The notes beneath the pieces are model-generated. The model searched no databases and was not told the origin of the DNA. It was given only the letters and a program-made list of their open reading frames with translations. A stretch of 13,521 nt of DNA from Saprospiraceae bacterium UBA7328 (lineage in GTDB: Bacteria; Bacteroidota; Bacteroidia; Chitinophagales; Saprospiraceae), in contig DKPS01000052.1 of assembly GCA_002471345.1 (NCBI GenBank), positions 1-13,521 of the forward strand, given 5' to 3'. Of the stretch, positions 7,674-13,521 are shown piece after piece. Position 1 is the first letter of the stretch; every line of letters begins with the position of its first letter. Both the position numbers and the translations under genes were made by a program.

Positions 7674-7709
7674 TTTCATTTAGAAGAATCGATAGCATAA
7701 GAATAGAAA

Positions 7710-8093
7710 ATGAAAAAATCACAAAGACCGACTGAATCGGAAATGGAAATTCTCCAGATCTTATGGCAAAATGGATCATGCACAGTAAGAGAAGTAAACG
7801 AGATTCTATCTGAAAGAAAAGAAGTAGGATATACAACGACTTTAAAAATCATGCAAATCATGGCAGATAAAAATCTAGTCATGCGTGATACCTCAAGTCG
7901 AACTCATATTTACACTGCAGCTATAGATCAAGTGAGCACTCAAAATTCTATGCTTAATACCTTTATAACAAATACATTCGGTGGATCTGCCTCCTCACTT
8001 GTATTACAAGCTTTAGGTAATTATAAAACAAATGATTTAGAGCTCAGAGAGATCAAAAATTTAATTGAAAAAATCGAAAAAGCTCAGAAATGA
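7710..8093 (+). CDS. blaI: BlaI/MecI/CopY-type transcriptional repressor
   Basis: Winged-helix repressor of the penicillinase-repressor (BlaI/MecI/CopY) family, 127 aa, typical length. The N-terminal DNA-binding domain is recognised by RPTESEMEILQILWQNGSCTVREVNEIL (about residues 5-32), then YTTTLKIMQIMADKNLVMRD (the recognition helix and turn into the wing) and RTHIYTAAI. The C-terminal part (about 80-127) is the helical dimerisation region, which the partner peptidase normally acts through. It overlaps the M56 peptidase gene by 4 bp (ATGA), the classic repressor/sensor arrangement. The gene probably represses itself and the peptidase through the two palindromes upstream. The symbol marks the family; no beta-lactamase gene is present, so a beta-lactam response is not implied. 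Confidence 0.9.
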   Translation: MKKSQRPTESEMEILQILWQNGSCTVREVNEILSERKEVGYTTTLKIMQIMADKNLVMRDTSSRTHIYTAAIDQVSTQNSMLNTFITNTFGGSASSLVLQALGNYKTNDLELREIKNLIEKIEKAQK

Positions 8094-10069
8094 TAGACTT
8101 CATCTCCAATTTGGTTTCTTCAACAGTATTATACAACCTCGCAATGACCATACTGCACTCCTTATGGCAAGGAGCTGTGTTGGTACTATTAATGAATCTC
8201 TACCTGAAATATAGCCATAATAACTCCCCCACATTTAGGTATAACATTGCATTTGCCACACTAATTCTTTTAGGGATATCAGTATTGGCTACATTTTCCT
8301 TTTACAGTTTAAATGTCGATTGGGGAGGGAGTAAGAACAGTGGTTTAAACCCGGCATCGGAAGGGAGTCCACTAGGATCAATTCCAATAATAGCTACAAC
8401 AATAGCTGCAGAAAGTTTTGATATAAAAAAAATGATACCACTCATAAGTGGTATTTGGATTATAGGAGTAGGTTTCTTTACAATGAGGCTTCTATTTGGA
8501 TATGCTCAAATCATTAAAATAAGGAAGTCATTGGTGCTCGATATTCCGAATTGGTTAGTCATAAAAGTGAACCATCTCAAAAAAGAATATGGAATAGATC
8601 GTAACATAAAAGTAGGAATATCACAACAAGTTTTGTCACCGCTTATGATGGGTGTGATAAGACCAATAATAATATTTCCTGTTGCTGCCATCAACCAACT
8701 GACACCAGAAGAAATAGAACTTATACTTCGCCATGAATTGGGCCATATAATCAGGCAAGACTATGTCCAAAATTTCATCATTCGGACTATGGAAGTTTTG
8801 ATGTTCTATCATCCATGTATATGGTGGACCACCAGAATTATAGAAAAAGAAAGAGAAAATCACTGTGATGATTATGCAGTGCAAAGTCCTGAAAACAGAA
8901 TGTTTTATGCAAAAACATTGGTCAAAATAAGAGAAATGAGAGCTTCACAGCATTATCAATTGGCTCTTGGCTTCTCAAAAGATAATCAATCATTACTAAA
9001 TCGGATTAAAAGAATTTTAAGTCACAATCAAAAAATGTCAATCATGAAAGGAAATTTAATAGTAGGAATTGTACTCCTATCATCACTTATATGCCTTAGT
9101 GCAGGAACCTATTTTTTCAATAAAACAAAAATTGATCTTCCTGAGAGAATAGAAGTAAAAGATATCAGATCCTTAGATATATCTATACCTACATTCCCAA
9201 TAAAACTAATCTCTTCTCCTCAAGACACTTCGAAAGAAGAATTGAGAAAAATGATCAGAGAAAGGCAAGAAAAAATAAGAGAAAAGAGTAGAGAAGCGAG
9301 AGAAGCATCAAGAGAATTGAGAGAAGAACTTAGAGAATTACGAAAACAAAATGGCGACCATTCTTACAGAATTCGTGTGAATAGAGACTGGGATGAAAAA
9401 GATTGGGAAGAGTTTTCTGAAAAAATGGAAAAATGGGGGGAAGAATTTGAAGCGAAATTCGAAAGTGAAGAATACAAAGAGAAAATGAAGAAGTTTGAAA
9501 AAGACATGGAAGAATGGGGGGAAGAGTTTGCTGAAAAATTTGAGAGTGAAGAATTCCAATTACATTTAGAAGAATTGGCTGAAGCTAGTAGCGAACTTGG
9601 AGTAGGTGTTGCAGCTTCTGTAATGGAGGCTCTTGGTGAAGGTTTTCAGTTTAATTTTGATCATGATTTTGATTTTGAACATGATTTTGATTTTGGTGAA
9701 ATGGGAGAAGGAATAGGAGAAATGGTATCTGAAATAGTAGAAGAGGTAAGAGAAAATATAGGAGACTTGCATGACTTAGAGCACGATTATGTTTACGTAA
9801 ATGCCGATAAAAGCGAATTCACTAACCTATTATTGGAAAAATTAAAGGAAGACTTATTTTATAAAAAGAATAAGGTGAGTCTTACTATGGATAATGATGG
9901 AATAAAAATAAATGGCAAGAGCCAATCATATCAAATAAGTGATAAGTATCTAGAGCTTATCGAAGATTACTATGATCTTGAACCTGGCTCAGGCCAGAAA
10001 TTATTATTTGAATATTCTGATAAAAAAGGAAGTAAAAAGAACTCATTAACAATTGAAAAATCCAACTAA
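8090..10069 (+). CDS. M56-family membrane metallopeptidase with charged repetitive C-terminus
   Basis: BlaR1/MecR1-type sensor protease, 659 aa. Membrane segments lie at about residues 15-38, 52-73, 115-137 and 319-341. The zinc site is HELGH at 215-219, with the downstream EKERENHCDDYAV segment (252-264) supplying the third ligand, probably a glutamate of ERE (254-256). So the peptidase looks intact. After the fourth helix there is no penicillin-binding domain (no SxxK acyl-serine region). Instead comes a Lys/Arg/Glu-rich stretch predicted as coiled coil (about 379-420) and two 27-residue repeats (445-471 and 472-498, sharing the WGEEF and KFESEE blocks). An HDFDFEHDFDF segment (525-535) and a C-terminal region with INGKSQS complete it. 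The C-terminal half probably faces the periplasm as a sensor; the ligand is unknown. It presumably inactivates the BlaI-type repressor. Confidence 0.88.
   Translation: MIDFISNLVSSTVLYNLAMTILHSLWQGAVLVLLMNLYLKYSHNNSPTFRYNIAFATLILLGISVLATFSFYSLNVDWGGSKNSGLNPASEGSPLGSIPIIATTIAAESFDIKKMIPLISGIWIIGVGFFTMRLLFGYAQIIKIRKSLVLDIPNWLVIKVNHLKKEYGIDRNIKVGISQQVLSPLMMGVIRPIIIFPVAAINQLTPEEIELILRHELGHIIRQDYVQNFIIRTMEVLMFYHPCIWWTTRIIEKERENHCDDYAVQSPENRMFYAKTLVKIREMRASQHYQLALGFSKDNQSLLNRIKRILSHNQKMSIMKGNLIVGIVLLSSLICLSAGTYFFNKTKIDLPERIEVKDIRSLDISIPTFPIKLISSPQDTSKEELRKMIRERQEKIREKSREAREASRELREELRELRKQNGDHSYRIRVNRDWDEKDWEEFSEKMEKWGEEFEAKFESEEYKEKMKKFEKDMEEWGEEFAEKFESEEFQLHLEELAEASSELGVGVAASVMEALGEGFQFNFDHDFDFEHDFDFGEMGEGIGEMVSEIVEEVRENIGDLHDLEHDYVYVNADKSEFTNLLLEKLKEDLFYKKNKVSLTMDNDGIKINGKSQSYQISDKYLELIEDYYDLEPGSGQKLLFEYSDKKGSKKNSLTIEKSN
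9422..9583 (+). repeat. two tandem 81-bp in-frame repeats within the M56 gene
   Basis: Two adjacent 27-codon units (9422-9502 and 9503-9583) encode related blocks with WGEEF, then KFESEE, at the same offsets (tryptophans at residues 449 and 476). The units differ at many bases, so this is an older internal duplication. Its heptad-like charged pattern suggests a helical rod. Confidence 0.75.
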
Positions 10070-10105
10070 TTCTTTGTTATTGTTTTATTGAGAAATGATT
10101 TATTT

Positions 10106-10136
10106 AAGGAGGAGGAAGTAATTTCTTCTCCTTTTT
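10106..10136 (+). terminator. Rho-independent terminator after the M56 gene
   Basis: Hairpin with arms 10106-10117 (AAGGAGGAGGAA) and 10122-10133: 12 pairs, two of them G-U, around a GTAA loop. The T-run at 10132-10136 follows. It lies 36 bp after the peptidase stop and would end the repressor/peptidase operon. Confidence 0.8.
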
Positions 10137-10447
10137 ATGTGATTACTTTGAACCTAAGCTTTCAAATCTATTCCATTTCCTTCTTGACCCTTGCTCATGC
10201 CGAAAAAATTAGGAAGTTTGAATGAATAGTGTCAGAACAAGTCCAGTGGTTTATTGAATTGTGGATGATGTTCTAGAGGTGGAAAGCAAATCAAAACGCT
10301 GTCCTCTCTTTGGTGCCTTGTTAAAAAAATTGTCTCTTTATTCTTTGTCACAGGTTTCATGCATGGTTCTATTTTATACGGTATATGTCAAAAAAATGCA
10401 TTTGCCGATCAACCCATTCCAACATCATATATCCCCAAGTTCTACAT
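10137..10447. other. stretch without an intact gene; possible decayed coding remnant
   Basis: About 310 bp between the terminator and the stop of the minus-strand DUF6090-like gene. One plus frame is open from 10272 to a TAA at 10449-10451. It reads like part of a secreted protein (KKIVSLFFVTGFMHGSILYG), but no start codon sits in a sensible place and a stop lies just upstream. A second frame carries a 65-codon GTG-initiated open frame (10261-10458) with no protein-like features. I treat the region as non-coding or decayed; no terminator or promoter was convincing. Confidence 0.5.
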
Positions 10448-11218
10448 CTAATTTCTAAGTTCACTATTTATGAGTCTTTTCATTTTCAGAGCTCCTTGCA
10501 TATCTTCCTCAAACCATTCAATAACCGAATAAGTAGCTAAAAACTTCAATTTAATAATATTGACTACTTCAAATATTCGGTCTTTTTCCAAGAGATTTTT
10601 ATTGGTTTGTTCTAATTGACTTGGCAAATTTTCTTCAAGTCCTGTTGAGACTTTTAGTGTGCTTTCAAAAGTGAGGTCAATGTTCTTAATGAAGATAGGG
10701 TTTATAACAAAATCTTTAACATCATTATTCTTTAGAACAATTAATTCCCTTCGTTCAAGTTTTTGATAGTAAGAAACAATCTCATTTCGTAAACTGTCAT
10801 TGCGAATCAAACCAATGTTTCCACTAGAAAGAAGTTGAACATAAGTAGGCCGAGTTGCTAAAAATGTAGTTCTATCAAAGACACTTCCAAAATATTGAAG
10901 TGTAGTATCATTTAATAGAAAGCCTTCATTTTCATGGAAATGAGAGATTAACTTTTCCATTTCTTCTAGATTGCTATTCTCCTCTTTTAGATGGTATTCA
11001 AGATTGCTAATGTGGAGATCTATATCATTAACAATGTTTTGGAGATACTCAATCTGTTTCTCATTATTAATTCTGTCTTGGTTCCAATTGTTAATATTCA
11101 ATGCAATCAAAATTCCAATCACCACTAGAGCAATCTCACCAACAGCATAAACGAAATACTTTCTTGTAGAACCTGAATCAATCAATGACTTTCTTATTTT
11201 TCGTAAAAAGGTGAGCAT
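10448..11218 (-). CDS. DUF6090-like single-helix membrane protein
   Basis: About 256-aa protein resembling the DUF6090 family common in Bacteroidota, function unknown. The N-terminus has the family pattern: a short basic amphipathic stretch (MLTFLRKIRKSLIDSGSTRK), then YFVYAVGEIALVVIGILIAL as a single membrane helix (about residues 21-41) ending in NINNWNQDR. The remainder is soluble and largely helical, with a coiled-coil-like segment (EYLQNIVNDIDLHISNLEYH and on). The start chosen is the ATG at the complement of 11216-11218. The frame extends seven codons further to a TTG at 11239, but family members usually begin at MxxFxRKIR. It is transcribed alone, divergent from the VOC lipoprotein gene. 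No enzyme motif is visible. Confidence 0.78.
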   Translation of the reverse strand: MLTFLRKIRKSLIDSGSTRKYFVYAVGEIALVVIGILIALNINNWNQDRINNEKQIEYLQNIVNDIDLHISNLEYHLKEENSNLEEMEKLISHFHENEGFLLNDTTLQYFGSVFDRTTFLATRPTYVQLLSSGNIGLIRNDSLRNEIVSYYQKLERRELIVLKNNDVKDFVINPIFIKNIDLTFESTLKVSTGLEENLPSQLEQTNKNLLEKDRIFEVVNIIKLKFLATYSVIEWFEEDMQGALKMKRLINSELRN

Positions 11219-11490
11219 ATAATAAAGATATAGAATCAAAGAGGAGGAAAGCGAATGGGAAGGGAGTAATATTACACCCTAATTATGATCCTTTTTCATT
11301 GAAAAAAGAGACTTTATCAAAGAGAGGCAGGAGGCCTCAAGTCTTCCAAATCGAAATTCTATTATTTTCTGTATCACTTGTCAGTGTTGGGATTTAAAGA
11401 TGATGTTTCAATGACCAAATGCATTCAAGTAATCAATCCCTTTGTCATCTACACCATTCATCATTATCTTGACGCTATAATTTTTGAGCT
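11219..11490. other. divergent intergenic region
   Basis: 272 bp between two divergent genes, which must hold both promoters. A TATAAT at 11476-11481 lies only 10 bp before the plus-strand ATG, and a TTTG at 11441-11444 is too far from it for the Bacteroidota spacing. No convincing operator, promoter pair or RNA element was seen. Confidence 0.5.
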
Positions 11491-12840
11491 ATGAAAAAGA
11501 TACTGGGATTTATTGCTGTTGTTTCTTTTATTTTCACTTTCAGCTGCGCATCACCTGAAAGCGAGTCAAGCAAAACCAATTATAAGCTCGGGGCTATTGG
11601 TGCTTTTGGAGAAATGGTAGATGCTGGAGTCAAGCAACTTGCTCTTAGCGCTGTGATGTCATCAGAAGAGATGGATGTGTTTATAAATCAAGCTCAAGAG
11701 GTGGCAGAAAGGAATCATGTTCAACTATACCGTGAGAATGACTTAATAATTACAGACCTTTTTCCAGCTGATGTCGCCAAAGACAAAGAAGTGCTGGTAA
11801 TCTACCAAGGTAGCACATTAGATGCTTATCTAAAATTGAAAAAAGACAGATCCGAATTGGTTTCTTCGAATAAATATACCGATGAAAATCGATTAGAAAT
11901 CGCACGGAGATTCGGCCGACTACTGAGCTATTCACCAAAAAAAATCAATTCCCTGTTGAGTCAAAACACGGAAGCACGAACAATGACCGATTTTGGATTG
12001 AAGGCCACTAATGTGTTTCTGTATTACAAAGATTTGCAACGTGCTACGGACTTCTACACAAAAATAATTGGGTTGGAGTTACTTGCCGAATATGATAATG
12101 CCAGCATTCTTAGAATTGCCGAGTCCTCATTTGTGATTCTTGTAGATGCCGCAAAAGGAATGCACAGTGCAGATGAGTCGAAGACTGTTGCATTAGCACT
12201 CTTGACCAATCAACTATCTAAATGGTATGATCACATCACTGAGAATGGTGTCGAAATTAAATACTCTTATAAACCAAAAGAAGGAGGACCTCATGATGGT
12301 TTTGTTGCGATAGATCCGGAAGGTTACTTATTAGAATTTGAAACCTTCAAGCAACATTCCGAAAATGAATTGTTTATTCAATATTTAGATAAAAACAAAA
12401 CCATTCCAACGGCTGTAGATGATGATCTTGGATTCAATGGTTCTATTACCTGGATGTATTATAAGGATGTTTTGAAAATGCAGGAATTTGTTGAAAATGT
12501 ACTGGGACTTGAAATAGTTGCAGACCAAGGCTGGACTAAGATTTACAAAGCAACTGATACAGGCTTTATTGGATTAGTGGATGAGCGTAGAGGCATGCAT
12601 AAATTCACAGAGGAGAAGGCTGCAACGATCTCCTACATTATAGATGATCCTGATGGTTGGTTCGATTATGTTGACTCCAACCAATCATTCAAACTAAGAT
12701 CAGACTCTGTGGGGACTGGGCCAGATGGAAAGTACAGAGCATTTGTTGGATATGATCCAGAGGGGTACTTTTTAGAGTTTGATAAATTCTATAAACATTC
12801 AGATAATTCAAAATTGATGGAGTATCTAGAACAGCTCTAG
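11491..12840 (+). CDS. lipoprotein with two glyoxalase/VOC domains
   Basis: 449-aa predicted lipoprotein. The signal peptide is MKKILGFIAVVSFIFTFSC, with Cys19 as the lipid-modified residue, then a Ser/Glu linker. Residues about 30-165 form an unrecognised N-terminal region. Two VOC (glyoxalase/bleomycin-resistance/dioxygenase) domains follow, about 172-290 and 318-437. They share VFLYYKDLQRATDFY / ITWMYYKDVLKMQEFV, then GLELLAEY / GLEIVADQ, then GMH (H225 and H370), and end with DPEGYLLEFE / DPEGYFLEFD (E282 and E429). His and Glu at these places could be metal ligands. The usual first-strand His is Asn174 in domain 1 and Thr320 in domain 2, so the metal site, if any, is non-standard. VOC proteins are mostly cytoplasmic, so a secreted, membrane-anchored tandem form is notable. 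The substrate is unknown. Confidence 0.85.
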   Translation: MKKILGFIAVVSFIFTFSCASPESESSKTNYKLGAIGAFGEMVDAGVKQLALSAVMSSEEMDVFINQAQEVAERNHVQLYRENDLIITDLFPADVAKDKEVLVIYQGSTLDAYLKLKKDRSELVSSNKYTDENRLEIARRFGRLLSYSPKKINSLLSQNTEARTMTDFGLKATNVFLYYKDLQRATDFYTKIIGLELLAEYDNASILRIAESSFVILVDAAKGMHSADESKTVALALLTNQLSKWYDHITENGVEIKYSYKPKEGGPHDGFVAIDPEGYLLEFETFKQHSENELFIQYLDKNKTIPTAVDDDLGFNGSITWMYYKDVLKMQEFVENVLGLEIVADQGWTKIYKATDTGFIGLVDERRGMHKFTEEKAATISYIIDDPDGWFDYVDSNQSFKLRSDSVGTGPDGKYRAFVGYDPEGYFLEFDKFYKHSDNSKLMEYLEQL

Positions 12841-12853
12841 ACAAATTCTCTCT

Positions 12854-12976
12854 TCAAGTAGAACAGGTACTTTGATACTGCAATATCGCTATCACAATAA
12901 GCGCTATTCCCATAATAGCTTCAAGGAGGTGTTTTGCAGTAGCACCGATCAAGATATTTTTGTCTCTACTCCTAGA
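12854..12976 (-). other. displaced hydrophobic tail of the zinc-ribbon gene (frameshift candidate)
   Basis: Directly after the zinc-ribbon stop, the next reading frame stays open for about 40 codons, ending at a TGA (complement of 12854-12856), 13 bp short of the VOC stop. It encodes a charged start (SRSRDKN), then ILIGATAKHLLEAIMGIA and a strongly hydrophobic run to QYQ, which looks like a membrane helix. Removing one T from the TTTTC near 12975-12979 would fuse it to the zinc-ribbon frame. Either the gene is frameshifted here, or the call is a sequencing indel, or the resemblance is chance. Confidence 0.42.
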
Positions 12977-13265
12977 AAACCACCATGCCTACAGCAAGAC
13001 CTTCTGAATGTGCGGCTTCCTTTATAGCATCTATTTCTCCTGCATCAAGCCAAACGCCATTACAATTTGGACAACGATCAATAATTATTTGATTGTTCTC
13101 TTCTTTCAGCAATGTAGCACCATCTACTGGGCATATGCGATTAGATTCTCTACCTTTCAAAATTTTCATTTGACATTCTGCACAGGTAGGCTCGTTCTCA
13201 AAATCACGTTTTGTCTGATTTTTTTTACAATGACTACAGTCTTTCTTTTTCTTAAACCAATTCAT
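12972..13265 (-). CDS. small double zinc-ribbon protein (zf-TFIIB type)
   Basis: 97-aa soluble protein with two predicted zinc ribbons. The first uses C10, C13, C28 and C31 (CSHC ... CAEC). The second is the zf-TFIIB type: CPVDG at 45-49, C65 and C68 in DRCPNCNGVWLDAGEID. The CPVDG form, with Asp in place of the second Cys, is one I recall from other family members. The zf-TFIIB domain is thought to bind metal and perhaps partners; no specific role is established. The start ATG (complement of 13263-13265) follows a purine-rich AAGAAGAAAAC leader. The protein ends abruptly after a small hydrophobic stretch (GLAVGMVVF), and the adjacent frame continues into a membrane-helix-like tail, so this stop may be the product of a frameshift. 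Confidence 0.82.
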   Translation of the reverse strand: MNWFKKKKDCSHCKKNQTKRDFENEPTCAECQMKILKGRESNRICPVDGATLLKEENNQIIIDRCPNCNGVWLDAGEIDAIKEAAHSEGLAVGMVVF

Positions 13266-13521
13266 AAGTTTTCTTCTTTGAAAATTAACTTCTTCTTGTG
13301 CAAAATCGCATCTTTTCGAATGTATGACATTTCATCTTGAGAAGGAGTTTAAATTACACATTTCAGATTGTTATAAAATGCTTTCCTTATGAGAAACGAA
13401 TATTGAGTTTAAACTTTCAAGGTTAGTTAAGAAACTTTTGAATCTGCAATCCAGATTTTAGATGTGGTTTTCAGACTCAAACTCTTTGAAAACAGTTTGA
13501 TTATCAAAGTTGAACTTAGAC
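13266..13521. other. right-edge stretch, no gene seen
   Basis: 256 bp upstream of the zinc-ribbon gene. It contains short inverted repeats (AATCTG/CAGATT at 13441-13457 and TCAAACT/AGTTTGA at 13477-13500) but no clear promoter, terminator or coding frame. The promoter of the zinc-ribbon gene should lie here but was not identified. Confidence 0.5.

Larger units (their letters stand above)
7354..7709. other. divergent regulatory region, no gene seen
   Basis: 356 bp between the DUF4199-like gene (minus) and the repressor gene (plus). The right half holds two identical-arm palindromes, a TATAAT box and a long imperfect hairpin, each listed separately. The left half (7354-7530) shows no convincing promoter motif or repeat. 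Minus-strand open frames reach into this stretch but are shadows of the repressor gene. Confidence 0.7.

Noticed and set aside
7516..7836. 106-codon hydrophobic minus-strand open frame across the regulatory region and blaI start
   Set aside because: It overlaps the repressor coding region and both palindromes; its hydrophobicity comes from AT-rich DNA read backwards.
10261..10458. 65-codon GTG-initiated plus-strand open frame
   Set aside because: No ribosome site, no protein-like composition, overlaps the end of the DUF6090-like gene; the adjacent frame looks more protein-like.
11291..11308. CTTTTTC/GAAAAAAG hairpin in the divergent gap
   Set aside because: A homopolymer-driven AT stem expected by chance, not placed downstream of either gene.
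12903..12919. GCTATT/AATAGC hairpin between the convergent genes
   Set aside because: Six base pairs with no T-run on either strand; it also lies inside the displaced hydrophobic reading frame.
13008..13340. 110-codon plus-strand open frame opposite the zinc-ribbon gene
   Set aside because: The minus-strand frame has two clear zinc ribbons with correctly spaced cysteines; this is its antisense shadow.
13441..13500. Two short inverted repeats near the right edge
   Set aside because: Arms of only 6-7 bp in AT-rich DNA; the first is followed by TTTT but the stem is too weak to call a terminator.

Overview
The window looks like chromosomal DNA of a Bacteroidota member, probably a marine Cytophagales-type bacterium. 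This rests on AT-rich sequence, A-rich leaders with little Shine-Dalgarno signal, and several families typical of that phylum (DUF4199-like, DUF6090-like, a BlaI/M56 pair whose peptidase has no penicillin-binding domain). The assignment comes from recognising families; no search was run.

Left part (2-6730, + strand): a branched-chain-amino-acid-type (HAAT family) ABC importer. The order is the end of the permease LivM, permease LivH, ATPases LivG and LivF, an AMP-forming long-chain-type acyl-CoA ligase, a four-helix membrane protein with a very acidic loop, and a lipoprotein substrate-binding protein (LivK type). Tight spacing (LivH/LivG 2 bp apart, LivG/LivF overlapping by 4 bp) and a strong intrinsic terminator after LivK (6754-6804) suggest one operon. 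A ligase inside an importer operon suggests that the cargo is a carboxylic acid activated to its CoA ester on entry, rather than an amino acid.

Middle part (6823-10136): a DUF4199-like membrane protein on the minus strand converges on the LivK terminator. To its right is a divergent regulatory region of about 350 bp with two perfect 16-bp operators (TACGAA-N4-TTCGTA) and a long leader hairpin. It precedes a BlaI-type repressor overlapping by 4 bp an M56 (BlaR1/MecR1-type) membrane metallopeptidase. The peptidase carries a charged, repetitive C-terminal half instead of a beta-lactam sensor. A terminator follows at 10106-10136.

Right part (10137-13521): a gene-poor stretch with a possible decayed coding remnant, a DUF6090-like single-helix membrane protein (minus), a predicted lipoprotein with two glyoxalase/VOC domains (plus), and a small double zinc-ribbon protein (zf-TFIIB type, minus). 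The zinc-ribbon protein may have lost a membrane-anchor tail through a one-base frameshift. The last 256 bases hold nothing I can assign. I saw no tRNA, rRNA, CRISPR array or insertion sequence.
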